A stretch of 64,000 bases of DNA from Pseudoxanthomonas sp. PXM01 (GCF_014851815.1 NZ_JACVAJ010000002.1:682001-746000), one strand, 5' to 3'. Counted from the first letter of the stretch, positions 39,096 to 48,540 are shown. The notes: a model not told the origin generated them from the letters alone. Translations and numbers: made by a program.

Positions 39096-39330
39096 TCAGT
39101 TTCCCCACACTGGTGCAATGTCCCTTTATACCGCGCGATGCGGGCAAGTCACAGGCGCGAACGACGCTGAGCATCCGGACGCGATGCGTGCATGACGACA
39201 TCATGTTCAGTTTGCGCATGGCAGCGTCGGCACATCCATGTTTCAGGGGATTGACCGACTCATGACGTTTTTGCGACCGCACGCGCCCTCGCGGGCAAGG
39301 AGCCGCGCAACGATGCGGGAGGGCTGAACG

Positions 39331-41430
39331 ATGTCCCTCTGGCTTGTTCCGTGCTCGCTTCTGCTCGCCTGCCTGCTGATGGCGTCGCCCCGCTGGCGCC
39401 GCGTCAAGGCCGCAGCATTCTGTGTGTGGCTGCTGTCGCTGGCGGTGTGGTGGCTGGTGGATCGCCTGAGCGGCGACGGCATCAATGCCGCCACGCTCTA
39501 CCACCTGCAGACCGGCCTGAAAGGCGCCGGCATCGCGGAATTCCGCAACGTCATCTCGGTGTTCGCCGTGTTCGCCGTGCTCGCCCTGGCCTCGTTGCTG
39601 CTGTTGCGCGTACGCCGCTTCCAGATGCGCCGTCACGGCGGATGGCTGTCGGCAGCATTCGCCGCCACCTTCATCGCAGCGGTCGTGGGCAGCCCCGTCT
39701 TCGCCGATGGCCTGCGGCTCTATCGGGCCACGCTGCCGACCGACGTCACCGCCGTGTCCGCGGAATACGTCATCCCGCACGCCCCCGTGGAGCGCGCGCG
39801 CAACATCGTCTGGATCTACGGCGAGAGCCTCGAGCGCACGTACCTGGACCAGAAGGTCTTTCCGGAGCTGATGCCGCATCTCTCGCGCCTGGCGGGACAG
39901 GCAGCCGACTTCCGCGGCATCGCGTCGCCGGAAGGCAGCGGTTGGACCATCGCCGGGCTGGTGTCCTCGATGTGCGGCGTGCCGCTGACGACCGCGCGCG
40001 GCGACGAGAACAGCATGGGTCGCATGGGCCGCTTCCTGCCCGGCGCGTACTGCCTGGGCGACTACCTGAAACAGCAGGGCTACCGCCTGCATTTCAGTGG
40101 CGGCGCGGATGCCTCGTTCGCCGCGAAGGGCAGCTTCCTCGCCAGCCACGGTTTCGACCGGATCAAGGAACGCGGCTACTACGAGAAGGCAGGCGTGGCG
40201 CGCGAGCACTTCTCGGACTGGGGCATCCACGACGACGTGCTGCTCGACGACGTGTTCGCCGATTTCATGACCCTGTCGGCGCGCGGCGCGCCCTTCATGC
40301 TCACCACGCTGACGATGGATACGCACCACCCCGCCGGCCACCTGCCGGTGTCGTGCAAGGGTGAGCGCTACGAGAGCCGTCATGGCGACGTCGGCCTGCT
40401 CAACGCACTCAAGTGCACCGACCGGCTGATTTCCTCGCTGGTCGACAGGATCCGCAACAGCCCATATGCGCAGGACACCCTCATCGTCATCGCGTCCGAC
40501 CACCTGGCCATGCCGAACGACCTCAGTGGCGTGCTGGCGGACATGCCGCGTGAAAACCTGCTGCTGATGCTGGCGCCCGACCTGCCCGCCGGCCAGATCG
40601 ACCGGGGCGGCAGCACGCTCGACACCGGCGCGACGGTCCTGCAGATGCTCCATCCGCAGCAGACCGCGCTGGGCTTCGGCCGTTCGCTGCTGGCGGATCC
40701 TCCCCGGGATGGTGCGAGCCTCGCCGCCCGCGATGGCGATGCATCGGGGTATCGCCCGTATCTGGGTTACGCGCGCCAGCTGTGGATGGGGCGCGACACC
40801 GGCACGCTGCGCATGGAAGGCGACCACGTGGTGGTGGGCGACCAGCAGATCCGCCCGCCGGTGATGCTGGAGTACGACAAGACCTGGAACATCAGTTCGA
40901 TCGTGCTCGAGGATGCACCGCGCCAGTTCATGCGCGACCCCGACAACGTGCTCGCCTACATCGATCGCTGCACGGCGTTCGAGGACGCGCTGCCGCTGGG
41001 CGAATGGTGCGCGCTGCTGGTCGATCGCAACAACGACCTGAAGCTGTATGCCGATGCGGATCTCGCGCGCGGCGTGAAGATCGATACGCCGCTCGAAGTC
41101 AGCAACGAACCGCGCCCGCGACCGCGCCGCCCGCTCACGCTGAGCCAGGAATCGCGCCGCATGCTGGCGGGGCAGTACCAGGTGCGGCTGCGTCCGCAGC
41201 GGCTGCCCAGCCATCCGTTCTGGCTGGAAGCCGTGTCAGCGGACGGCAAGGTGATCCATGCGCGCGAGTGGGTGAATGTGGTGCCGGGTGCCGGCGGCCA
41301 GATCCGCCTGCCGATGTGGCTGGACACTGCCGTGGACGACCTGGTGATCCGCGCGTGGCTGGACTACACGGAGGAGATGCCCCTGGAGGGCATCGCCATG
41401 ACCCGCGTCTCGGGCCGTCCGCGCTCCTGA
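39331..41430 (+). CDS. opgB: OpgB-like phosphoglycerol transferase (sulfatase superfamily)
   Basis: A 699-residue membrane enzyme of the alkaline phosphatase/LTA synthase superfamily. Three to four N-terminal membrane helices (about 1-125) precede a periplasmic catalytic domain. Metal and nucleophile sites fit OpgB: Glu165 in WIYGESLERT, Thr206 in GSGWTIAGLVSSMCG, and SDH in IVIASDHLAM. A C-terminal beta domain of about 200 residues follows. The enzyme would move phosphoglycerol from phosphatidylglycerol to periplasmic glucans. GGGAGGG seven bases before the ATG supports the start. The 235 bp upstream (39096-39330) holds no gene or clear promoter. Confidence 0.85.
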   Translation: MSLWLVPCSLLLACLLMASPRWRRVKAAAFCVWLLSLAVWWLVDRLSGDGINAATLYHLQTGLKGAGIAEFRNVISVFAVFAVLALASLLLLRVRRFQMRRHGGWLSAAFAATFIAAVVGSPVFADGLRLYRATLPTDVTAVSAEYVIPHAPVERARNIVWIYGESLERTYLDQKVFPELMPHLSRLAGQAADFRGIASPEGSGWTIAGLVSSMCGVPLTTARGDENSMGRMGRFLPGAYCLGDYLKQQGYRLHFSGGADASFAAKGSFLASHGFDRIKERGYYEKAGVAREHFSDWGIHDDVLLDDVFADFMTLSARGAPFMLTTLTMDTHHPAGHLPVSCKGERYESRHGDVGLLNALKCTDRLISSLVDRIRNSPYAQDTLIVIASDHLAMPNDLSGVLADMPRENLLLMLAPDLPAGQIDRGGSTLDTGATVLQMLHPQQTALGFGRSLLADPPRDGASLAARDGDASGYRPYLGYARQLWMGRDTGTLRMEGDHVVVGDQQIRPPVMLEYDKTWNISSIVLEDAPRQFMRDPDNVLAYIDRCTAFEDALPLGEWCALLVDRNNDLKLYADADLARGVKIDTPLEVSNEPRPRPRRPLTLSQESRRMLAGQYQVRLRPQRLPSHPFWLEAVSADGKVIHAREWVNVVPGAGGQIRLPMWLDTAVDDLVIRAWLDYTEEMPLEGIAMTRVSGRPRS

Positions 41431-41438
41431 CCGCACAT

Positions 41439-41464
41439 GCGCCGCGCTGCCTGATGCGCGGCGC
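41439..41464. terminator. Hairpin between convergent opgB and fmdB
   Basis: A perfect 9-bp GCGCCGCGC / GCGCGGCGC stem (41439-41447 with 41456-41464) with an 8-nt loop lies between the two convergent stop codons. There is no T-tract, so termination would be weak or rely on stem stability; it could serve both strands. Confidence 0.5.
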
Positions 41465-41476
41465 TCTCCAGCGTTC

Positions 41477-41809
41477 TTACTCGGCTGCCGGCTTCGCGGC
41501 GCTGGGCTTGACGTCGGTCTTCGATGGTTCGCTCTTGGCCGCAGGCGCCGACTCGGTCGAAGGCTTGGAGTCGCCCGACGGCTTGGCGCCTTCGCCGCCA
41601 TCGGCGAGGTTGCGCTTCTTGTCACCGTCCTTCTTGAAGTCGGTCTCGTACCAGCCGCTGCCCGCCAGACGGAACGACGGCGCGGTCAACTGCCGCTTCA
41701 CCGCCTGCGCGCTGCACGCCGGGCAGGTATCGGGGTCAGGGTCGGACAACTTCTGCAGGCGGTCGAAACTGTGGCCGCACTGGGTGCATTCGAAGGCGTA
41801 GATGGGCAT
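41477..41809 (-). CDS. fmdB: FmdB-family zinc-ribbon regulator
   Basis: 110 residues. The zinc ribbon comes first (MPIYAFECTQC to CPAC; Cys8, Cys11, Cys29, Cys32) followed by the FmdB region with FDRLQKLSDPDP and GSGWYETDFKK, then a Lys/Ser/Ala-rich disordered tail. FmdB-type proteins are small predicted regulators commonly found beside aspS in proteobacteria; here about 3.7 kb of other genes lies between them. The ATG at 41809 matches the family start exactly. A candidate promoter lies 32 bp upstream, yet the frame continues upstream without a stop into the unknown protein (see the 41477-43969 entry). Confidence 0.88.
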   Translation of the reverse strand: MPIYAFECTQCGHSFDRLQKLSDPDPDTCPACSAQAVKRQLTAPSFRLAGSGWYETDFKKDGDKKRNLADGGEGAKPSGDSKPSTESAPAAKSEPSKTDVKPSAAKPAAE

Positions 41810-43969
41810 GAGGCGGGGGATACGGACGTGGACCGGACGTATTGTGGGGCTGCGGCGCGCGGTTTCAATCCCGGCGAGTTGGGCATCGGGCGGCGCTTGC
41901 AGCGCATTCTGGCCCATGGCGGAAGCAGCGGGGCCAAAACTGGCGACGCATGCGCCGCCGGTGCAACTCTGATATCCAGGTCGGAACCACACCCGCTTGA
42001 GCGGCGCCGATGGCGCTCCATTGCGCGGATCCTGGTAAGCGGTCTGATAGATCTCCCGGATGCCGAAGAACCCCCGAGCTGTCCGCGTCACTGGCCGGTA
42101 GTACCCGACGATGGTGGAGCACATGTCCGCATTGGCGGCGGCCGCATCGGCGCACGAACGGAAATAGCGCTGACTGCGATCCGGTAAGCGCGCCAGCGCC
42201 CAGGTGTCGTAGAACGCATTGCCCCGGACCTCCCAGAACAGCGGCGTATCGCGAATGACATCGGAAACGATCTGGTCGTTGCCTGTGCCATCGGCCCTGC
42301 GAACCTTCCGAGCCGTCACCTCCATGGCGCCATAGAGCGTCATCCACCCCACATTGCGTGGCCAGCCCCCCTGCGGCTGTTCGCTTTGCCATTCACCCAG
42401 CACATCGACGCTGGTCGCCTGTGGCTGGTTCTGCACGGCATCCACGCTGAGGCCCAGCAGCATCTTGTCGGCCGTGGCGGCGGATTTGGAACGCGCCAGA
42501 TAGACGATGTTTGCCACCGACGGAACGTGGCTGTCGAGCCGCCACAGCTGCACTTCTGCATTCGCCGTGTCCACACGCAACGAACGATCCCAGTCGAGGC
42601 TCCAGCTGAAGGGCTGGCCGCCCGTGGCCGGCGCCGGCTGCAGGGTGACCTCGTTGACGTTGGTGCCGTGCCCGATCGTGCTGTTCGAGCCCGTGGCCTG
42701 CAACTGGTGCAGGACGTAGTCGCACTCGTCGAAATAGAATCCGCCGCCCTGCAGGGGCTGCTCGCAGAACCAAGGCAATGCGCGGTTCCCGCCAGTCAAC
42801 TGCGGCCATCCCTCCAGATGGGACCATCCGGGCAGGCTGGAAGCCGCGAACACGCGGTACTCGATGCGCTCTCCCCGAGGCGTGCCTGCATAGAACTCCT
42901 CCCAGTGCGCCTCCAGCAACCAGATGTCCACCCCGTGCCCTGATGCGAGGCGGACCAGGCGGTGGGCGCCTGCCAGGCCGATAATCCCGCCGCTTCCCTT
43001 GAGCGAACGCTGGATCTCATGCCTCGGTGTGAGTTCAAGCCCACCACCGGCATCCAGTCGCACCGAGTAGTTGGGCGCGCGCAACGGCGTGTTCTCATAC
43101 AGATCGAAACTGCCGTCCGGCTTGCGCGCCAGCAAATGAACATTGCCCGCTGCAGGGGCGACGCTGCGGTACGGCATCCCGTCAATCATCAAGAGTTTTT
43201 CCGGGAGCTGCTGCAGACTGCTCAACGGCGCTGAATCCGGGATCTGCGCGAGATGGGCCGGCGCCACCTCCCAGCTTGCCTCGGCGAAACTCGTGTACGC
43301 CGCGCGATCGCGGACCAGAGCGAAACCGTCCGGATAAGACGATGGCAACCGCTCCGGCTCGTGCGCCAGCTGGTCGATGACATGGGTCATGACGGCGAGG
43401 TCGGGAGTAACCGCCGCACGAAGGCCGTCTCGGAGCTGCCTGTCGTCGAGCGGATCACGCCCGCCCAGGGCATGGCGAACCAGCCAGCTCAACGCGGTAC
43501 GGAACGCCGATACGTTGAGGGAGGAGATCTCCTGGGCATCGGCATGCAGATCATCCCCAGCGAACGCTCGCGCCTGGGCGACGGTGCCGACGATCGAACT
43601 GAAGTGCAGTGCGGACGCGCGCGCATGCACCGTGATCATCGCCGATGGGTCCGGCAGGCCGAGATCGACCGTATAGGTGTCGCCGACGACATTGGCGGCG
43701 TAGGAGCTTGCCCCAACCTGGACGTCGATCCGCAGACCTGCGGGAACCGATCGCAGGCCCAGCACGCGGCCGGACAGCCGCAAGGGCGGCTGCCTTACCA
43801 ACGGCTGCGACCCGTCGACCCGTATCGCTCCCGCAGGCACCGCCATCGTGAAAGCGGATGTCCTGTGCTCGTCGGCCATCTGCAATGCCGGGATCGAACG
43901 AGTCGTCGCGAATCCCACCAACGCCACCAGCGCGACGATCGCGGCGGTCCTTGCCTGCTGCTTCCCCAT
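41477..43969 (-). CDS. Unknown secreted protein, in frame with FmdB (no stop between)
   Basis: From the ATG at 43969 a frame of 830 codons stays open through to the fmdB stop. Residues 1-720 form a protein with an N-terminal signal peptide or membrane anchor (about 8-28, TAAIVALVALVGFATT). A beta-rich domain (about 45-110, RLSGRVLGLRSVPAGLRIDVQV) is followed by a large mixed domain ending with two Cys (YQSCTGGACVASF). No catalytic motif is recognised. GC content is lower (58-62% in sampled 60-base lines against about 68-72% nearby) and codon use is less biased, which suggests acquisition. The last 110 residues are FmdB. Either this is a true fusion, or the stop was lost or a frameshift hides it. 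FmdB could still be made separately from the internal ATG. Confidence 0.6.
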   Translation of the reverse strand: MGKQQARTAAIVALVALVGFATTRSIPALQMADEHRTSAFTMAVPAGAIRVDGSQPLVRQPPLRLSGRVLGLRSVPAGLRIDVQVGASSYAANVVGDTYTVDLGLPDPSAMITVHARASALHFSSIVGTVAQARAFAGDDLHADAQEISSLNVSAFRTALSWLVRHALGGRDPLDDRQLRDGLRAAVTPDLAVMTHVIDQLAHEPERLPSSYPDGFALVRDRAAYTSFAEASWEVAPAHLAQIPDSAPLSSLQQLPEKLLMIDGMPYRSVAPAAGNVHLLARKPDGSFDLYENTPLRAPNYSVRLDAGGGLELTPRHEIQRSLKGSGGIIGLAGAHRLVRLASGHGVDIWLLEAHWEEFYAGTPRGERIEYRVFAASSLPGWSHLEGWPQLTGGNRALPWFCEQPLQGGGFYFDECDYVLHQLQATGSNSTIGHGTNVNEVTLQPAPATGGQPFSWSLDWDRSLRVDTANAEVQLWRLDSHVPSVANIVYLARSKSAATADKMLLGLSVDAVQNQPQATSVDVLGEWQSEQPQGGWPRNVGWMTLYGAMEVTARKVRRADGTGNDQIVSDVIRDTPLFWEVRGNAFYDTWALARLPDRSQRYFRSCADAAAANADMCSTIVGYYRPVTRTARGFFGIREIYQTAYQDPRNGAPSAPLKRVWFRPGYQSCTGGACVASFGPAASAMGQNALQAPPDAQLAGIETARRSPTIRPVHVRIPRLMPIYAFECTQCGHSFDRLQKLSDPDPDTCPACSAQAVKRQLTAPSFRLAGSGWYETDFKKDGDKKRNLADGGEGAKPSGDSKPSTESAPAAKSEPSKTDVKPSAAKPAAE
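41841..41868 (-). promoter_or_regulatory. Candidate fmdB promoter inside the upstream frame
   Basis: Minus-strand TTGAAA (41868-41863), 16 bp, then CACAAT (41846-41841): 5/6 and 4/6 matches. It lies 32 bp upstream of the fmdB ATG and would allow separate fmdB transcription, supporting the view that fmdB is its own gene. Confidence 0.45.
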
Positions 43970-44042
43970 GTCCTGCCCCCGTGCGGCCACTTCCCCAAGC
44001 GGCATCCGCGGGGGCCAGCCTACCGCATCCTGCAGATGCGGG

Positions 44043-45893
44043 TCACGCCTCGTCGTACAGCGCCGACCAGGCCTCCTCGGCCTTGGACAGCTGCTCCTGC
44101 AGCGCTTCGCGGTCCCGGCCCAGCCGTGCGGCGAGGTCGGCATCGGCGTAGCTGTTCGGGTCCGCGAGCTGCGCGTCCACGTCGGCCAGCTTGCCTTCCA
44201 GTTCGGCGACCTTGGCTTCCGCGGCGGCCAGCTTCACCGGATTGACCTTGCGCGCAGGGGCCGGCGCGGTCTTCGGTGCGGGCGCCGGCTCGCTGCGCAG
44301 CGGTTTGCTGCCCTGCGCCGAGGCGCGCGTGCGCAGCCAGGCGGCATATTCGTCGAGATCGCCGGCGAAGGGTTCGACCACGCCATCGGCGACGCGCCAG
44401 AACGTGTCGCAGACCAGGCCGATCAGGTGGCGATCATGCGACACCATCACGATGGCGCCGTCGAAATCGCTGAGTGCCTCGGCCAGCGCCTCGCGCATTT
44501 CCAGATCGAGGTGGTTGGTCGGTTCGTCGAGCAGCAGCACGTTCGGCTGCTGCCACGCGATCAGCGCCAGCGCGAGGCGCGCGCGTTCGCCACCGGAGAA
44601 GCCGTCGACCGGCTCGAAGGCGCGATCGCCGGGGAAGTTCCACTTGCCGAGGAAGTCGCGGAACGACTGGTTGCTGGCGTCCGGCGACAGGTCGCGGAAA
44701 TGGTCCATCGGCGACTGGCCTTCGTGTAGCGACTCCACCGTGTGCTGCGCGAAGTAGCCGATGCGCAGGTCCGGATGCGCCATGCGGTCGCCCGCCATCA
44801 CCGCCAGTTCGCCCACCAGCGTCTTCACCAGCGTGGTCTTGCCGGCGCCGTTCGGGCCAAGCAGACCGATGCGCTGTCCCGCTTCCAGGCCGAAACCGAC
44901 GTCGTGCAGGATCACCGCACCGGGACCATAGCCGGCCTCGACGTGGTTCAGGCGGATCAGCGAGAACGGGAGCTTGGCCGGCTCGGCGAATTCGATGCGG
45001 AACTCGCGCTCGGCGCGCACCGCCTCGGTACCGGCGAGCTTGGCCAGGCGCTTCATGCGGCTCTGCGCCTGCGCCGCCTTCGAGGCCTTGGCCTTGAAAC
45101 GGTCGATGAAGCTCTGCAGGTGCGCGCGTTCGGCCTGTTCCTTTTCGTGCGCGATCTGCTGCTGGCGCAGCTGTTCGGCGCGCTGGCGTTCGAAGTCGGT
45201 ATAGCCGCCGGTGTACAGCTTGGCGCCGCCGCCGTGCAGGTGCAGCGTGTGGGTGGCGACGTTGTCGAGGAATTCGCGGTCGTGCGAGATCAGCAGCAGC
45301 GTGCCGGGGTACTTCAGCAGCCACTGCTCCAGCCAGAGCACCGCGTCCATGTCGAGGTGGTTGGTGGGTTCGTCGAGCAGCAGCAGGTCGCTGGGCATCA
45401 TCAGTGCGCGCGCCAGGTTCAGGCGCACGCGCCAGCCGCCGGAGAACGACGACACCGCACGGTGGTGCGTATCGGCCGGGAAGCCGAGGCCGTGCAGCAG
45501 CTTGCCCGCGCGCGCTTCGGCATCGTAGGCGCCGAGTTCGGCCATCTTCTGGTGCGCGTTGGCGACCGCTTCCCAGTCTTCGCGCGCGCTGGCATCGGCT
45601 TCGGCCTGCAGCACCGCGGCGACTTCGGTATCGCCGCCGAGCACGAACGTCAGGGCCGGGTCGGGCAGCGACGGGGTTTCCTGCGCCACGCTGGCGATGC
45701 GCACCTTGCCGGGCAGGTCGAGGTCGCCCTTGTCCGCTTCCAGTTCACCCTGGACGGCGGCGAACAGGCTGGATTTGCCCGCACCGTTGCGACCGACCAC
45801 GCCCACGCGGTAGCCGGCGTGCAGGGTCAGGTCGACGTTGGACAGCAGCAGGCGCTCGCCGCGGCGGAGCGCGAAATTACGAAGGGCAATCAA
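44043..45893 (-). CDS. yheS: ABC-F ATPase (YheS-type)
   Basis: A 616-residue soluble protein with two ATP-binding cassettes and no membrane helices. First cassette: GRNGAGKSS (about 34-42), signature SSFSGGWRVRLNLA, and LLLLDEPTNHLDM. Second cassette: GPNGAGKTT (about 343), FSGGERARLALAL, and VLLLDEPTNHLDLE. A charged linker of about 75 residues lies between them (Gln/Glu/Lys/Arg; the P-site tRNA interaction motif region). An Ala/Pro linker then leads to a C-terminal coiled coil (LAAAEAKVAELEGKLADVDA). ABC-F proteins bind the ribosomal E site and relieve stalls or protect it. Good match to YheS of proteobacteria. It begins at 45893 and is divergent from the TonB receptor. Confidence 0.93.
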   Translation of the reverse strand: MIALRNFALRRGERLLLSNVDLTLHAGYRVGVVGRNGAGKSSLFAAVQGELEADKGDLDLPGKVRIASVAQETPSLPDPALTFVLGGDTEVAAVLQAEADASAREDWEAVANAHQKMAELGAYDAEARAGKLLHGLGFPADTHHRAVSSFSGGWRVRLNLARALMMPSDLLLLDEPTNHLDMDAVLWLEQWLLKYPGTLLLISHDREFLDNVATHTLHLHGGGAKLYTGGYTDFERQRAEQLRQQQIAHEKEQAERAHLQSFIDRFKAKASKAAQAQSRMKRLAKLAGTEAVRAEREFRIEFAEPAKLPFSLIRLNHVEAGYGPGAVILHDVGFGLEAGQRIGLLGPNGAGKTTLVKTLVGELAVMAGDRMAHPDLRIGYFAQHTVESLHEGQSPMDHFRDLSPDASNQSFRDFLGKWNFPGDRAFEPVDGFSGGERARLALALIAWQQPNVLLLDEPTNHLDLEMREALAEALSDFDGAIVMVSHDRHLIGLVCDTFWRVADGVVEPFAGDLDEYAAWLRTRASAQGSKPLRSEPAPAPKTAPAPARKVNPVKLAAAEAKVAELEGKLADVDAQLADPNSYADADLAARLGRDREALQEQLSKAEEAWSALYDEA

Positions 45894-45959
45894 GAAACAA
45901 CCTACGGGGATTTGGGGGGACGCGGCCGCGTAGTTTATCGATAGCGCACCTCCTCACAC

Positions 45960-46002
45960 TTGTTAACAAAGCATTGACATGCCCTTTCCACCCCTGTAAC
46001 CA
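45960..46002 (+). promoter_or_regulatory. Promoter candidate and palindrome upstream of the first TonB receptor
   Basis: TTGACA (45974-45979) is followed after 17 bp by TAACCA (45997-46002), a perfect -35 with a poor -10. A 10-bp perfect palindrome TTGTTAACAA (45960-45969) lies just upstream of the -35 and could be a regulator site. The receptor ATG is 95 bp further on. Confidence 0.4.
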
Positions 46003-46097
46003 GAACAGGTAGCATCTAAGTCCATGGTTTCAAAGGAAACTTTGCAAGCCCTGATCCACTTGAAGTCGCACTTCGCTGTCTTTCCCGGAGCTCCCCC

Positions 46098-48488
46098 ATG
46101 ACCCGCACGCTGTCGCCCCTGACCCTCGCCATCAGCCTGGCCCTGGTCGCCCCCACCGCTTTCGCGCAGGAATCGGCCCCCGCCGACGCCCGCACGCTGG
46201 ACACCCTGATCGTCACGGGTACCCGCGTCTCCGACCGCACGGTCGCCGAGTCCCAGTCGCCCATCGACATCATCACGCCGGAAGTCCTGCAATCGACCGG
46301 CACCACGGAACTGGCCACCGCGCTGGCCCGCGCCCTGCCCTCGCTGAACTTCCCGCGTCCGGCCGTCACCGACGGCACCAGCGGCGTGCGCCCGGCGCAG
46401 TTGCGCGGCCTGTCGCCCGACCAGGTCCTGATCCTCGTCAACGGCAAGCGCCGCCACATCTCGGCGCTGGTCAACGTCAACGGCAGCATCGGCCGCGGCT
46501 CGTCCGCGGTGGATCTCAACGCGATCCCGGTGTCGGCAATCGAGCGCGTGGAAGTGCTGCGCGACGGCGCGTCCGCGCAGTACGGCTCCGACGCCATCGC
46601 CGGTGTCGTCAACATCGTGCTGAAGGGCGCCGGCAAGGGCGGCAGCCTGGCGGTCGACGTGGGCGGTTACTCCGCCGGCGACGGCGGCAATACGCAGCTC
46701 TCCGGCGATGCCGGCGTGTCGTTCGGCGATGGCCGCGGCTTCGTGCATGTCGCCGGGCAGCTGACCCAGCAGGACAAGACCGATCGCGCCGGGCCGTACC
46801 AGGGCACCTCGCCCAACACCGGCAACAACCCGGCGATCGGCCAGGTCGCCTTCGTCTACGGCGATCCGAAGGTGGACGCGGGCGCGGTGTCTGCGAACGC
46901 CGGTTTCGACTTCAGCGACAACGTCAGTGCCTACGCCACCGCCATCGCCAGCAACCGCGACATCGTCTCGTTCGCCTTCTACCGCTCGATCGGCCACAAC
47001 GCACTCGTGCCGCAGGTGTATCCGGAGGGCTACGTGCCCGAGATCAACCAGCTGTCGCAGGACCGCTCGCTGGTCGCCGGCATCAAGGGCGACACCGAAA
47101 GCGGCTGGAAGTGGGACGTCAGCTACAACTACGGCTACAACCACCTGAAGTTCTACACCCAGAACAGCATCAACTACAGTCTGGGCGTGAACAGCCCGCG
47201 ACGCTTCTACGACGGCGCGCTTGAGTACACCCAGAACGTGCTGAATGCCGACGTCAGCAAGCCGCTGGAGATCGGACTGGCCTATCCCGCCACGCTGTCG
47301 TTCGGCGCCGAGTACCGCCAGGAGAAGTGGAACCAGTCGCCGGGCGAGCTGAATTCGTACACCGGCAGCGGCGCGCAGGGCTTCGCCGGCTTCACCCCGG
47401 CCAACGCCGTGCATTCGGATCGCGACAGCTACGCGGCCTATGTGGGCCTGGAAGCCGACCTCACAGAGAAGTTCTCCGCCGGCATCGCCGGACGCTACGA
47501 GGACTATTCCGACTTCGGCAGCGAGGTGTCGGGCAAGCTGTCCGCACGCTACGCCTTCACCGATGCGGTGGCGCTGCGCGCCACGGTCGCCAGCGGCTTC
47601 CGTGCCCCGGCGCTCGCGCAGCAGTACTACCAGGTGGTGACCTCGCAGTACAACGCCTCGCTCGACCGCTTCTTCGAATCCGGCACCTTCCCCGCGACCG
47701 GCGCCGTCGCACAGGCGCTGGGCGCCGATCCGCTGACCGCGGAGACCTCGCTGTCGTACGGCGTGGGCCTGGTGCTGCAGCCGATCGATCGCCTGTACGT
47801 GACCATCGACGCGTACCAGATCGACATCGACGACCGCATCGTGCTGTCCTCCAATCTGCTGCTGGGCGGCAACGCCGCAGCGCAGGCGCTGCTGTCCAGC
47901 CTGGGCGTCAACGGCGTCACCAGCGCGCGCTACTTCACCAACGCCGCCGACACCCGCACCCGCGGTATCGACGTGATCGCGCAGTACACGGTGCCGTTCG
48001 AGAACAGCAGCCTCGCCCTGACCGCCGGCTACAACCACAACAAGACCGAGATCCAGCGCATCGCGCCGAATCCCGCCGAACTGACCGCGCTGGGCGCGAA
48101 CCTGTGGCGCATCGGCCGCGACGAACAGGGCCGCATCGAAGAGGGCTATCCGCGCGACAAGACCACGCTGACGGCAGCGTGGAAGCTGGCCCGCTGGGAC
48201 TTCACCTTCGGCGCCACCCGTTACGGCGAGTTCACCACGCGCATCAGCGAGACCGGCAATCCCGCCAACGACCAGACCTACGGCGCCAAGTGGATCCTGG
48301 ACGCGTCCACCAGCTACCGTCCGAGCGAGAACTGGACGCTGACGCTGGGTGCGGACAACCTGCTGGACGAGTACCCGGATCGCACCATCTTCCCGAACTC
48401 GAACAGTGGCCAGTTCCCCTACAGTAGCCAGTCGCCGGGCGGCTTCAATGGTGCGTACGTCTACGGGCGCATCGCCTACCGGTGGTAA
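46098..48488 (+). CDS. TonB-dependent receptor A
   Basis: A 796-residue outer-membrane receptor. The signal peptide (about 1-24, APTAFAQES) precedes a TonB box-like stretch DTLIVTGTRVSDRT, the plug domain (about 35-170, with QLRGLSPDQVLILVNGKRRH and RVEVLRDGASAQYGSDAIAGVVNIV), and a 22-strand barrel ending in a Trp (YGRIAYRW), the usual C-terminal aromatic. The ligand is unknown; family relatives take siderophores, vitamin B12 or plant sugars. A paralog with matching motifs (TNAADTRT.GI, DRI.LS) starts at 58002. It has its own promoter candidate and terminator, so it appears monocistronic. Confidence 0.93.
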   Translation: MTRTLSPLTLAISLALVAPTAFAQESAPADARTLDTLIVTGTRVSDRTVAESQSPIDIITPEVLQSTGTTELATALARALPSLNFPRPAVTDGTSGVRPAQLRGLSPDQVLILVNGKRRHISALVNVNGSIGRGSSAVDLNAIPVSAIERVEVLRDGASAQYGSDAIAGVVNIVLKGAGKGGSLAVDVGGYSAGDGGNTQLSGDAGVSFGDGRGFVHVAGQLTQQDKTDRAGPYQGTSPNTGNNPAIGQVAFVYGDPKVDAGAVSANAGFDFSDNVSAYATAIASNRDIVSFAFYRSIGHNALVPQVYPEGYVPEINQLSQDRSLVAGIKGDTESGWKWDVSYNYGYNHLKFYTQNSINYSLGVNSPRRFYDGALEYTQNVLNADVSKPLEIGLAYPATLSFGAEYRQEKWNQSPGELNSYTGSGAQGFAGFTPANAVHSDRDSYAAYVGLEADLTEKFSAGIAGRYEDYSDFGSEVSGKLSARYAFTDAVALRATVASGFRAPALAQQYYQVVTSQYNASLDRFFESGTFPATGAVAQALGADPLTAETSLSYGVGLVLQPIDRLYVTIDAYQIDIDDRIVLSSNLLLGGNAAAQALLSSLGVNGVTSARYFTNAADTRTRGIDVIAQYTVPFENSSLALTAGYNHNKTEIQRIAPNPAELTALGANLWRIGRDEQGRIEEGYPRDKTTLTAAWKLARWDFTFGATRYGEFTTRISETGNPANDQTYGAKWILDASTSYRPSENWTLTLGADNLLDEYPDRTIFPNSNSGQFPYSSQSPGGFNGAYVYGRIAYRW

Positions 48489-48514
48489 CGGGCCTCATCG
48501 CCTGAGCGCTCCGG

Positions 48515-48540
48515 AACGCCCCGCCCCGCGCGGGGCGTTT
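48515..48540 (+). terminator. Rho-independent terminator of TonB receptor A
   Basis: A 10-bp stem, AACGCCCCGC / GCGGGGCGTT (48515-48524 with 48530-48539), has a 5-nt loop and continues into TTTCCGTT. It starts 26 bp after the stop codon. Confidence 0.85.

Noticed and set aside
44023..44041. Hairpin at the end of yheS as a terminator
   Set aside because: A 7-bp stem (CCGCATC/GATGCGG) overlaps the stop region and lacks a T-tract; too weak to call.
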